64,000 nt of DNA, taken from the NCBI RefSeq assembly GCF_028993555.1, contig NZ_CP118611.1:2503501-2567500 (forward strand), written 5' to 3'. Below the pieces are notes generated by a model, which saw only the letters and a list, made by a program, of their open reading frames with translations, had not been told where the DNA came from and made no database searches. The position numbers and the translations under genes were made by a program. Below are positions 16,925 through 25,231 of this stretch, in pieces. Position 1 is the first letter of the stretch. Each line of letters starts with the position of its first letter. The stretch is from Ensifer adhaerens (GTDB lineage: Bacteria > Pseudomonadota > Alphaproteobacteria > Rhizobiales > Rhizobiaceae).

Positions 16925-17827
16925 CTACTCCATTGCGGTGCGCAATGCCCGCATGATTTCCTCGGCGAACATCGATGCCGCAAGGCCATGGCTGCGCTTC
17001 TCGCGCTGGACGAGCGAAAGCACGTTCTTGCCGAATGTCCGGTCACGGATCTGCAGGTAGGTCAGCATGCCGTTGCGCTGTTCTTCGGTTATGTCGAACT
17101 TGCTGAGGAAGGCAATGCCGTCGCCCGCGGCCGCAAGGCACTTCATCGCCTCGATCGAGTTTGTGAGATAGGTCGGCTCGACCTCGACGCCGGCCTGCGC
17201 GAAGGCGTCGGCGACGATGCCGTGGATCTGCATAGACCTGTCGGCGAAGATCAGCGGATACGGCTGGCAAGAGGCGAGCGGCAGTGTTTCCATGCCGACG
17301 AGCGGATGTTCAGGCGCCACCACCGCGCCGAGGCGGGTGTCCATCTTCCAGAGGGTTTCAAGCTGCGGCGAAGCCGGCAGGTTGAAGGCAAAGCCGAGAT
17401 CGGCCTCGCCATCGGCAACCGCCTGAACGATGTCGCGGGCAAACATCACCCGGATCGTGATCTTCAGGCGTGGATGGCGCGCACCGAATGTGGCGACGGC
17501 CTTGGGCACGATGCCGCCTGCAAGGCCGTTCATCGTGGCGATGATCACCTCGCCGCTCTGCAACGCCTTGATGTCGCGGATCTCGGCCTCGACCTGGTTG
17601 TACTCCTTCATCGTGCGCCGCACATGCGCGACCAGGATTTCTCCGGCAGGCGTCAAGCGCAAGCCACGCGGCAAGCGCTCGAACAGCGGTTCGCCGATTG
17701 TTTCTTCCAGCTGCAGCACGTGCTTGTTGATCGCGGAGGCAGCGACGTTGAGCCTTTCACTGGCGCCACGGATCGAGCCGCAGCGCGCCACTTCGTCAAG
17801 GTAGCGCAGCACGCGCGAATGCAGCAT
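16925..17827 (-). CDS. LysR-family transcriptional regulator
   Basis: The 300-residue protein has the LysR N-terminal helix-turn-helix (about 5-65, RGASERLNVAASAINKHV) and a periplasmic-binding-protein-like effector domain (about 92-295). It is convergent with the aldehyde dehydrogenase and divergent from the adenine deaminase-like gene, whose start is 190 bases away. LysR proteins usually activate the divergent gene, so control of the deaminase/membrane protein pair is the most likely job. The effector is unknown; a purine-like compound is only an inference from the neighbour. Confidence 0.85.
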   Translation of the reverse strand: MLHSRVLRYLDEVARCGSIRGASERLNVAASAINKHVLQLEETIGEPLFERLPRGLRLTPAGEILVAHVRRTMKEYNQVEAEIRDIKALQSGEVIIATMNGLAGGIVPKAVATFGARHPRLKITIRVMFARDIVQAVADGEADLGFAFNLPASPQLETLWKMDTRLGAVVAPEHPLVGMETLPLASCQPYPLIFADRSMQIHGIVADAFAQAGVEVEPTYLTNSIEAMKCLAAAGDGIAFLSKFDITEEQRNGMLTYLQIRDRTFGKNVLSLVQREKRSHGLAASMFAEEIMRALRTAME

Positions 17828-18017
17828 GAGGATCTTCCCATTTCATGTGTTCTCGAAAAGAGAACAGTGCGCGCATTTAATACTGCTTTTCGGAAGCGGT
17901 GCAATGGCCTCTTATGGTCGGCGAGGGGCGCACTGCCAGCGCCCGCGGGAGCTCAATCTGTCGCCGATCCGTGCGTGTTCGCGGGCGCCCGGCGACAAGG
18001 AATGTGGAGGACTATTA

Positions 18018-19745
18018 GTGAACAACGCTGAAGCCGCGCACTACGACAAGGTGCGCGCCATCTTCGATATCCTGAACGGCGAGAAGGAAGCCGACCTTCT
18101 GTTGAAGAACCTGAACGTCCTCGATGTTCACGGAGAGACCGTCCATCAGGGCTCGATCCTCGTCTATGACAAGCGCATTATCGCGCTCAACCCGGACGAG
18201 GCGATCCTGAAGGTCAAGGACGTGTTCGACGGCAGGGGGCTCTATGCGATCCCCGGCCTGATCGACGCCCATATCCATTTCGAGTCGCAGCTTGCCCATC
18301 CGACTGCACTCGCCGAAGCGATGGTGCCCTGCGGCACGACGACGATTTATGCCGAATGCCTGGATCTTCTCAGCGCCGCCGGCAAGGAAGGCGTGGAAGC
18401 CGCCGAGGCGCTGTTTAGGGATTACGACCAATTGCCCTACCGCCTCTACGCCTTCGCACCTGGCAAGAAGACTGCGGCCTCGGTGACCGAGGCCGTGCTC
18501 AAGATGGAGCCGGTGATCGGTCTTGGCGAGTTCGAGCACTTCACCTACAGCTCCGGCAATGAGGATGATTTCCGCAAGGCCGCCTGGGTGCGGGCCAAAG
18601 GCGGCTTCATGAACGGCCACTGGGGCGTCACCGCTCTTTCCGACATGATCCTCAACTATTTGCCGGCGATCGGCGTGTCCAACAATCACGACGTCTGGAA
18701 CGAGAAGGACATCGAGAAGAGCATCCGCTACGGCCTCCCGACGCACATCAAGTTCGGGGTCGGCAGCAGCGAGGTGATCAAGGTGCTCTTGCGCGCCATC
18801 GTCGACCGCAAGTGGCCGACCGACAACTTCATGCTCTGCACCGACAACATCTCGATCGAGCGGCTGCTGACTATGGGCCACATGGACTGGATCATCTCGC
18901 TCTCAGCCGAGATGGGCATCAACCCGATCCAGGCGATCAAGATGGCGACCTACAACACGGCGCGTTCTTTCCACATGGAGGACAAGATCGGCTCGCTGAC
19001 GCCTGGGCGTTTCGCCGACATCGTCCTCACCGACAGCCTGTCGCGCATCAATCCGCTCTACGTGTTCAAGGATGGCGAACTGGTCGCCAAAGACCGCAAG
19101 CTGCTGAAAAACGCCGAGATCGACTATTCCGGCATGTGCAAGGACGGCGTGAAAGGTCTTGCCGACCTGAGGCCGGAACAGCTCGATATCGTGCCGCTTG
19201 AGGTGTCGGAGGACGGGACCCGTGCGAAGGTCTATCTCTTCGATGTCTATGGTCGCGGCCACGCCAAATTCTACCAGGAGATCTGGGTGCCGCTCACGGA
19301 CGGCAAGGTCGTCGCGGAACATGATGGCGTGAAGCTGAGCCGGCTGTCGGTCGTGCAGCGTTATGCCGACGGCGAGCGCCACATCGTCAACGGCCTGTTC
19401 AAGGGCGTCCATGTGGATCGTGGCGCGGTCGCCACCTTCTGGCCGGCACCGAAGCCTTACTTCGTCGTCGTCGGTGAGGACAGCGGCGAAATGTGCCACT
19501 GCCTCAAGCGGGTCGATAGCTACGCCGGCGCCTGCATCGTCACCGACGGAAAAGAGGACATGGCGGTCCTGCCGCTCGAAATCTACGGCGTCATGGCCAA
19601 CATGACCGTGAAGGAACTCACGGCGAGCGCCGGCGCGATCGATGCCGCACTTGAGGCACTGGGCAACCGCAACGAAGGCGAGCCGGTGGTCAACAAGCTG
19701 CTCAGCCTGTTCATCTCGTTGCATCGGTTCCGCTTCATGGCCTAG
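18018..19745 (+). CDS. Divergent adenine deaminase-family amidohydrolase
   Basis: Amidohydrolase of 575 residues starting at a GTG with the ribosome site TGGAGGA 5 bases upstream. The metal site GLIDAHIHFES near residue 93, the GLGEFEH segment near 175, NGHWG near 205, the NNHD motif near 223 and CTDN near 280 follow the order of bacterial adenine deaminase. However, the usual SDHE and CTDD-type segments are altered, and the family's ESSM block reads ESQLAHP. The C-terminal half (about 390-570) carries the adenine deaminase C-terminal domain. The substrate may therefore be a related purine or cyclic amidine. A membrane protein follows. Confidence 0.72.
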   Translation: MNNAEAAHYDKVRAIFDILNGEKEADLLLKNLNVLDVHGETVHQGSILVYDKRIIALNPDEAILKVKDVFDGRGLYAIPGLIDAHIHFESQLAHPTALAEAMVPCGTTTIYAECLDLLSAAGKEGVEAAEALFRDYDQLPYRLYAFAPGKKTAASVTEAVLKMEPVIGLGEFEHFTYSSGNEDDFRKAAWVRAKGGFMNGHWGVTALSDMILNYLPAIGVSNNHDVWNEKDIEKSIRYGLPTHIKFGVGSSEVIKVLLRAIVDRKWPTDNFMLCTDNISIERLLTMGHMDWIISLSAEMGINPIQAIKMATYNTARSFHMEDKIGSLTPGRFADIVLTDSLSRINPLYVFKDGELVAKDRKLLKNAEIDYSGMCKDGVKGLADLRPEQLDIVPLEVSEDGTRAKVYLFDVYGRGHAKFYQEIWVPLTDGKVVAEHDGVKLSRLSVVQRYADGERHIVNGLFKGVHVDRGAVATFWPAPKPYFVVVGEDSGEMCHCLKRVDSYAGACIVTDGKEDMAVLPLEIYGVMANMTVKELTASAGAIDAALEALGNRNEGEPVVNKLLSLFISLHRFRFMA

Positions 19746-19800
19746 GAGCCACTGCAGAAAGGACCGGCGGGTGCTTCGGTATCCGTCGGCCCAGGGGAAT

Positions 19801-19830
19801 GGCTTGGCCGCCGCAATGGGCGGACAAGCC
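19801..19830 (+). promoter_or_regulatory. Intercistronic stem-loop between deaminase and membrane protein genes
   Basis: The arms GGCTTGGCCGCC and GGCGGACAAGCC pair over 12 positions with one mismatch and a 6-base loop. A second short hairpin (GCGGGC / GCCCGC, 19869-19887) follows before the next ribosome site. No T-run is present. The pair may protect the upstream message or tune the second gene. Confidence 0.4.
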
Positions 19831-19909
19831 AAACATTCAAAAGCTCATCGCTGAGGGGGGATGAGCAGGCGGGCGAAAGAAGCCCGCATAAAATTCGAGG
19901 GAGGAAACT

Positions 19910-20617
19910 ATGGACCACAATGCGGCGGAAGCCGAGATCGTCGATACCGGCAGCCTGACGCGGCGCTGGATGATGTATGTTGTCGGCATCTATGTGCTGA
20001 CTTTCGGCGTCAGCCTGGCGATCCGGGCAGGGATCGGCATATCGCCCCAGAGCAGCCTGACCAGGACCATGACGCTGGTCTATCCGCCGTTCAGCCAGGG
20101 CACCTACAACTTCATGCTCGAACTGATCATGCTGTTCTTGACCTATCTGGTCCTGCCGAAGGATTTCAAGCTGAAGAACTTCGCGTCGCTGATCCCGGCC
20201 TTCGTGCTGGCAGTGTTCCTCGATTTCAACCTTGGTATCACCGAGTTCATCAAGCTCGACGCCTATCCGTTCCGGGTGGCACTGCTGGTCTTTGCCGACG
20301 CGGCGCTCGCTTTCGGTCTGTTCCTGATGATCCGCGCCAATCTCGTGCTGATGCCGATCGACATGTTCGTCAACACCATCTTCAAGCGCACCGGCTGGAA
20401 GTGGGGCAACATCAAGACCGGTTTCGATTGCACCCTGCTGGTCCTTTCGGCCTGCATCGGTCTGGCGTTCCTCGCCGAGGTCAAGTTCATCCGCGAGGGC
20501 ACGATCCTCAATGCCATTCTCGTCGGGCAATACATCAAGCTCTATTTCTTCCTCTTCAGGAAGGTACAGGGCGGCAAGGCGGCGTCGCCGAAGGGGCTGG
20601 AAGCGACCGCGAAGTAG
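19910..20617 (+). CDS. YczE/YitT-like integral membrane protein
   Basis: The 235-residue protein has five to six hydrophobic helices. The segment GVSLAIRAGIGISPQSS near residue 35 and the second-half MIRANLVLMPIDMFVNTIFKRTGWKWG block near 145-165 (Gly/Pro-containing re-entrant-like motif) are characteristic of the YczE/YitT/DUF6198 group of predicted transporters. A strong ribosome site (GGGAGGAAAC) precedes the ATG. It lies 164 bases after the deaminase-like gene on the same strand and ends at a clear terminator. Import or export of the deaminase substrate or product is a reasonable guess; no activity is established for the family. Confidence 0.7.
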   Translation: MDHNAAEAEIVDTGSLTRRWMMYVVGIYVLTFGVSLAIRAGIGISPQSSLTRTMTLVYPPFSQGTYNFMLELIMLFLTYLVLPKDFKLKNFASLIPAFVLAVFLDFNLGITEFIKLDAYPFRVALLVFADAALAFGLFLMIRANLVLMPIDMFVNTIFKRTGWKWGNIKTGFDCTLLVLSACIGLAFLAEVKFIREGTILNAILVGQYIKLYFFLFRKVQGGKAASPKGLEATAK

Positions 20618-20637
20618 CACTTCGCGTCGTGATCGAA

Positions 20638-20667
20638 GAGGGCGGCCGAGTTGGCAGCCCTCCTTTT
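20638..20667 (+). terminator. Rho-independent terminator
   Basis: GAGGGC and GCCCTC pair around a G-rich loop, followed by CTTTT. It lies 21 bases after the stop of the membrane protein gene and closes the rightward unit. Confidence 0.65.
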
Positions 20668-20720
20668 CAGTAGCCGGCTGAATTGTCGGCTATGCGGTCG
20701 GCGCCAGTTGGCAAGCGGTT

Positions 20721-21974
20721 CTATCCGAAAGCAAGCTCAAGGTTTTGCCGGTCGCGCGCGACGACCTGGCATCTGGTCTCGAAGCCGTCGCCGGCGACGA
20801 CCAGCACGAGTTCCGGTGGAAGGCCTGCGGAGTTTGAAACCGTCACGGCGGCACCATCGGCGCCAAGAGACCTGATCGTGCAGTCTATCCTTGAATGACG
20901 GTCGTTGTAGAGAATGGTACCGGCCTTCAGGACACGTTGCCGTGGGCCTGCCTGATAACGGGTGTCGAGACTGCTCCAATCGACACAACGGTTCCGTCCG
21001 GCGGCTTTGGCAAGGTACATGGCGGCATCCGCCTGCGCGAGAAATGCACCGATCTCTCTGCTCTTGAGCGATAGCGCCGATGTGCCGAAGCTGGCGGTGA
21101 CAGCAAGCTGACCGAAGTCGCCGTGGATCGTTTGAGCGGCAATCGCTGCCCTTAGCTTCTCCGCAACAGCCAGCGCGCCCTTCGCGTCGACATGTGGCAG
21201 CATGATGGCAAACTCCTCGCCGCCAAGCCGCCCGAACAGGTCGCTCGCCCGTAGATTGGACTGGCAGACGGAACTCACGGCCTTCAAGACTTCGTCCCCA
21301 GCCGCGTGCCCATAGGTATCGTTGACCCGCTTGAAGTGATCGACATCAAGGACGATGCACGACACGTCGTGCTGATGCCTTATGGCGAGTGAAACCAGCT
21401 TGTCCGCCTCTTCGCGGAAGGCGCGGCGCGTCAGCGTGCCGGTGAGCCCGTCCGTCGCGGCCGACCGGAGCAAATCGATCCGGTCCATCGCCACGCCCGC
21501 CAGTTCGGTCAGGATCGCCAGGTCCTTGTTGGTGAAGTGTCTCGGCGCACGATCGATCGCGCACACGGTGCCGACCGTATGTCCATCCTTCGTTTTGAAC
21601 GGAACGCCGGCGTAGAACCGAATATGTTCCGGGCCAGTGACCGCCGGATGTCCGGAAAACCGCGGATCCGTCGTGGCATCGTGCACGACAAGCGGTTCCT
21701 CGGAGGCGACAACATATCGGCAGAACGTGTCTTCCCGCGGCACCTCGTCGGCCGCGAGCCCCGAGCAGGCCTTGTACCATTGGCGATGTGCGTCGACCAA
21801 AGAGACGATGCCGATGTCGATGGCGAAGACCTGTTTTATCAGCCGCACGACCCGTTCAAGGCCTTCGTCTCTCGGCGTGTCGAGAATATCGAGGTGCCCA
21901 AGAGCGGTCAGGCGATCGAATTCCCTGCCTTTCGCCTCCGTCGTTGGCCGTCCGGCTGGCTGAGCAACCACCAT
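20721..21974 (-). CDS. GAF-GGDEF-PilZ diguanylate cyclase
   Basis: Predicted cytoplasmic c-di-GMP synthase of 417 residues. A GAF sensor domain spans about 40-168, a GGDEF domain about 175-335 with an intact active site GGEEF (251-255) and an RxxD inhibitory site (RASD, 242-245), and a PilZ-like module covers about 344-416. The PilZ arginine region RQRVLKAG is present, but the second motif reads RSLGADGAAV instead of the usual DxSxxG. I chose the ATG at 21974, which has AAAGGA upstream; an upstream TTG at 22031 lacks support. It is isolated from neighbours by terminators, and no obvious link to the catabolic genes is seen. Confidence 0.85.
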   Translation of the reverse strand: MVVAQPAGRPTTEAKGREFDRLTALGHLDILDTPRDEGLERVVRLIKQVFAIDIGIVSLVDAHRQWYKACSGLAADEVPREDTFCRYVVASEEPLVVHDATTDPRFSGHPAVTGPEHIRFYAGVPFKTKDGHTVGTVCAIDRAPRHFTNKDLAILTELAGVAMDRIDLLRSAATDGLTGTLTRRAFREEADKLVSLAIRHQHDVSCIVLDVDHFKRVNDTYGHAAGDEVLKAVSSVCQSNLRASDLFGRLGGEEFAIMLPHVDAKGALAVAEKLRAAIAAQTIHGDFGQLAVTASFGTSALSLKSREIGAFLAQADAAMYLAKAAGRNRCVDWSSLDTRYQAGPRQRVLKAGTILYNDRHSRIDCTIRSLGADGAAVTVSNSAGLPPELVLVVAGDGFETRCQVVARDRQNLELAFG

Positions 21975-22108
21975 TCCGTTTTCCTTTCTCGTTGCGCGCC
22001 AAGCAAATAGAGCGCTTTGCGGAAAAAACAAAAGGCACTGATCAGCACATGGGTGTGGATTGCATCGGCTCTTTGGCGAAACTTACGTCAATGGGCCGTG
22101 TTCGTGTC

Positions 22109-22125
22109 GCGGGGCGAGACCCCGC
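22109..22125 (-). terminator. GC-rich stem-loop after hpaC
   Basis: GCGGGG / CCCCGC with a 5-base loop lies 8 bases beyond the hpaC stop on the leftward transcript. There is no clear T-run, so it is a weak terminator or an RNA-stability stem. Confidence 0.4.
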
Positions 22126-22132
22126 CGATGCC

Positions 22133-22657
22133 TTACCCGCCGAAACTCCCGAGCTGCGTCGGTACGTGCACGTAGTTGCGGTCGAAGTAGAGCAGCGCGT
22201 TGCCGTCACTGCGCGAGCGGATGCCGACGACGCGGCCGATCAGGATATGGTGCGTTCCGAGCAACCGTGCCTCCGCCAGCTCACAGTCGAGCGAGACGAT
22301 CGCGTCCTTGACCGCGAAGCTGCCGGACGTCATCTCGACCCAGTCGGCCGCGGCATAACGCGCCGCCATGTCCTGCGTCGCGCCGGCGAAATGGCCGGCC
22401 AGATCCCTGTGGTCATGGCTGAGCACGTTGACGCAGAAGCGCCGGTTCTCGATGAACAGGCCGCATTGCGCGGAGTTGCGGTTCATGCAGACGAGCAGCG
22501 TCGGCGGTTCGTCGGTCACAGAACACATGGCGGTGGCGGTGAACCCGCCGCGCCCGGCGGGTCCGTTTGTCGTGATGACGTTGACCGGCGCGCAGACCCG
22601 CGCCATGGCGTTGCGAAACTCGGTCTTCGAGACGAGCGGTTCCATGGCGGGCCTCAT
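22133..22657 (-). CDS. hpaC: 4-hydroxyphenylacetate 3-monooxygenase, flavin reductase component
   Basis: NADH:FAD/FMN reductase that supplies reduced flavin to HpaB. The 174-residue protein has the flavin-reductase-like split-barrel fold with VNVITTNGPAGRGGFTATA near residue 20-40, RFCVNVLSHDH near 83 and the terminal HILIGRVVGIRS strand, all typical of HpaC/NtaB. The ATG at 22657 overlaps the hpaB stop as ATGA, which fits equal translation of both subunits; an inner ATG at 22645 is possible. Confidence 0.9.
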   Translation of the reverse strand: MRPAMEPLVSKTEFRNAMARVCAPVNVITTNGPAGRGGFTATAMCSVTDEPPTLLVCMNRNSAQCGLFIENRRFCVNVLSHDHRDLAGHFAGATQDMAARYAAADWVEMTSGSFAVKDAIVSLDCELAEARLLGTHHILIGRVVGIRSRSDGNALLYFDRNYVHVPTQLGSFGG

Positions 22658-24216
22658 TCGGCGGCGTTGCGCAGGGTGGCCGCATCGTCGAGCGGCGGCA
22701 GCCAGGTGTTGCCGGTCCAGCCGTTCTCGTCGTAGTCGGCCATGCACTGGTCGACGAGCGCTTCCATCTCCTTCAGCCGACCGCCGCGCTCGGCCCCTTT
22801 CAGCACTTGCAGCCGTACTTCCTCCGGCGCGCCGGCATAGTTGAGTTCGTAGAGCGCATGCCGTCCGCCGAACTCCGTTCCCGTCGCATCCCACAGCAGC
22901 TTCATGATCTTGATGCGCTCGATGTGGCCCATGTCGTTCGAGCCGCGCACATATTGCGCCAGGTAACGATCGATCTCCGGGTTGCCGAAGTCGCGCGCCG
23001 AAGATGGCAGGTAGATGAGACCGGAGGCTACGACCTTTCGGATCGTCTCGACGACACGCGGATAGGCCTCCGACATGAAGGTACGGTAGGAAAGTGCGGC
23101 TTCCAGATTGGGAAGCACCGCGCCGTCGGCCCAGGGGATGGGGTTGTGCGCCATGGCATTGGAAAAGCTCCAGAACATGTGGCGAAGCGCGATGACCTCG
23201 CCGAGCGCTGCCTGGTTGCCGCGGAACGCATCGCCGCCAGTAGCGCGGAGCGCCTTGGCGAGCAGGCCTGCGAGGAAGTCGAGCTTCACCGCAAAGCGAG
23301 TGCAGCCCTGGAAGCAATAGCCATGCATGAACCCGGAGGCCGGGTGGAAGGAGAGGATCTTGGCGGCATCGCGCAAGACCAACACGTCCTCCCAGGGCAC
23401 GAAGACATTGTCGAGCACCAGGATCGCGTCGTTCTCGTCGAAGCGCGACGACAGCGGATAGTCGAAGGGATGGCCGACCGTATTGGCGGTCTGCTCGTAG
23501 GAGACCCGGCAGAACATCTTGATGCCCGGCGCGTTCATCGGGACGATGAACATCACCGAGAGCGAAGGATCCTCCGTCACCGTCGCCGAGCTTTGCGCCA
23601 GGAAATTATAGTGCGTCAGCGCCGAGGAGGTCGCGACCACCTTGGCACCGGAGACGTAGATGCCGGCATCGGTTTCCTTGGTGATGTGGACGAAGACGTC
23701 CTTGACCGCATCGGCCGGCTTGTGGCGGTCGATCGGCGGATTGACGATCGCGTGGTTCATGAACAGCGCCGCTTCCTGGGCGCGTTTGTGCCAGGCGAGC
23801 GCATTGTCCTTGAAGGGGCCATACCAGTTGGCATTGGCGCCGAGCGTGTTCATCAGCGCCGCCTTGTAATCGGCGGTGCGGCCCATCCAGCCATAGGACA
23901 TGCGCGCCCATTCGGCGATCGCGCCCTGCTGGGCGGCAAGCTCGGCCGACGAGCGGGCGACGCGGAAGTACTTGTGGGTATATCCGCCGGAGCCCGTGTC
24001 GGTCGGCGACGTCAGGATCTCTTTCTTCGCGGGGTCGTGCAGAGCGTCGTAGAGCCGTGCGAGCGACCGGGCGGAGTTGCGCATGGCCGGATGACTGGTG
24101 ACGTCCTTAATGCGCTCGCCGTTGATATAGACCTCGCGTCCGTCGCGCAGGCTTTCCAGATATTCGGCGCCGGTGAAGGGCCGCGTCCTGTCGGCGCGGA
24201 AATCCTCTGCTCTCAT
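22654..24216 (-). CDS. hpaB: 4-hydroxyphenylacetate 3-monooxygenase, oxygenase component
   Basis: FADH2-dependent hydroxylase that converts 4-hydroxyphenylacetate to homoprotocatechuate, the substrate of HpaD. The 520-residue protein matches the family length and opens with the usual FTGAEYLESLRDGREVYINGE block. The acyl-CoA-dehydrogenase-like core contains YVSGAKVVATSSALTHYNFL and the flavin-region segment VPWEDVLV. The ATG at 24216 follows a near-perfect AAGGAGGAG site; the longer frame to 24321 is upstream DNA. It forms an operon with hpaC and is divergent from hpaA. Confidence 0.93.
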   Translation of the reverse strand: MRAEDFRADRTRPFTGAEYLESLRDGREVYINGERIKDVTSHPAMRNSARSLARLYDALHDPAKKEILTSPTDTGSGGYTHKYFRVARSSAELAAQQGAIAEWARMSYGWMGRTADYKAALMNTLGANANWYGPFKDNALAWHKRAQEAALFMNHAIVNPPIDRHKPADAVKDVFVHITKETDAGIYVSGAKVVATSSALTHYNFLAQSSATVTEDPSLSVMFIVPMNAPGIKMFCRVSYEQTANTVGHPFDYPLSSRFDENDAILVLDNVFVPWEDVLVLRDAAKILSFHPASGFMHGYCFQGCTRFAVKLDFLAGLLAKALRATGGDAFRGNQAALGEVIALRHMFWSFSNAMAHNPIPWADGAVLPNLEAALSYRTFMSEAYPRVVETIRKVVASGLIYLPSSARDFGNPEIDRYLAQYVRGSNDMGHIERIKIMKLLWDATGTEFGGRHALYELNYAGAPEEVRLQVLKGAERGGRLKEMEALVDQCMADYDENGWTGNTWLPPLDDAATLRNAAE

Positions 24217-24310
24217 TTTCTCCTCCTTGAGTTTCGTCAAGGCTAGGCGTTGAATTCGTCGGCCGCCATGGACAGAATGGCAAAATGACTTGGACTTTTT
24301 CCGGTGAACG

Positions 24311-25186
24311 ATGACCGACACTATTCCCAGTTTCTTCGTCTACGGCGAGCCGGAGCAACAGCTCGAACCGGGGTTCTTCCATGTCGAGACCGTGATGGCA
24401 CGTCGGAACCTGCACCAGGGACAGGTGAGGGCGCATAAACACGACCAGATGGGACAGATCACCTTCTGGCTGAGCGGCCGCGGCACCTATTTCATCGACG
24501 ACAAGCCATTGGACTTTTCAGCGCCAGCGGTGAGTTTCGTGCCGAGCGGCATCGTGCACGGTTTTTCGGTCGATCCGGAGAACAGTGATGCTGTCGTCGT
24601 CTCGATCGCCGACGGGGCGTTGCTCTCCATTCGGGAGAACACGACACTGGCGCTCGATAGGCCGACGATGATCCGTGGCGAAGGCGAAGACCGGGGCTGG
24701 CGTCGTCTTGCCGAGTTGCTCGATATCGTTGCCGACGAATATGCCGGCGGTGCGGTTGGCAGTCAGAAAATGCTCGCTTCGCTCGTCGCCGCCATCCTGA
24801 CCCAGATCGCCCGGCTGGCATCCGCCACGCCGGCCGGTCAGCCGACGCAAGCTGTCCTGGCCACGGAATTGCGCCGGCTCGTCGATCTACATTTCCGCGA
24901 GAACTGGAGCGTCGGGCACTATACCGAGGCGCTGGCGACGACGCCGCATCTGCTCGCCAAGGCGAGCAGGGAGGCCTTCGGCATGCAGGTCAAGGAACTG
25001 ATCAACGAGCGCCGCCTGCTGGAGGCCAAGCGCTTGCTGCTCTTCACCGTGCGGCCGCTCGAAGACATCGCCTATGAGATCGGCTTTGCCGATGCCGCCT
25101 ATTTCTCACGCTTCTTTCGGTTGCGCGTGGGCGAGGCGCCGAGCGACTGGCGCCGGGCGCGCGTCAACGCGCCCGGAGCCGGCTAA
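24311..25186 (+). CDS. hpaA: HpaA, AraC-family activator of hpaBC
   Basis: The 291-residue regulator has an N-terminal cupin sensor (about 15-105, including the HKHDQMGQITFWLSG strand pair) and a C-terminal AraC double helix-turn-helix (about 185-285, ending in the signature EIGFADAAYFSRFFR). It is divergent from hpaB across 94 bases, as in other bacteria where HpaA activates the hydroxylase genes in response to 4-hydroxyphenylacetate. The effector is inferred from this arrangement and from the family. Confidence 0.85.
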   Translation: MTDTIPSFFVYGEPEQQLEPGFFHVETVMARRNLHQGQVRAHKHDQMGQITFWLSGRGTYFIDDKPLDFSAPAVSFVPSGIVHGFSVDPENSDAVVVSIADGALLSIRENTTLALDRPTMIRGEGEDRGWRRLAELLDIVADEYAGGAVGSQKMLASLVAAILTQIARLASATPAGQPTQAVLATELRRLVDLHFRENWSVGHYTEALATTPHLLAKASREAFGMQVKELINERRLLEAKRLLLFTVRPLEDIAYEIGFADAAYFSRFFRLRVGEAPSDWRRARVNAPGAG

Positions 25187-25231
25187 CCGCCAACCCCGGG
25201 AGCGGGTGGCTTGATCGCCGTGACTGTGCGG

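Noticed and set aside
17890..18017. Possible riboswitch upstream of the adenine deaminase-like gene
   Set aside because: Short GC-rich stems (GGGCGC/GCGCCC and CGGGCGCCCG) are present, but I cannot match the conserved core of any purine or guanidine riboswitch.
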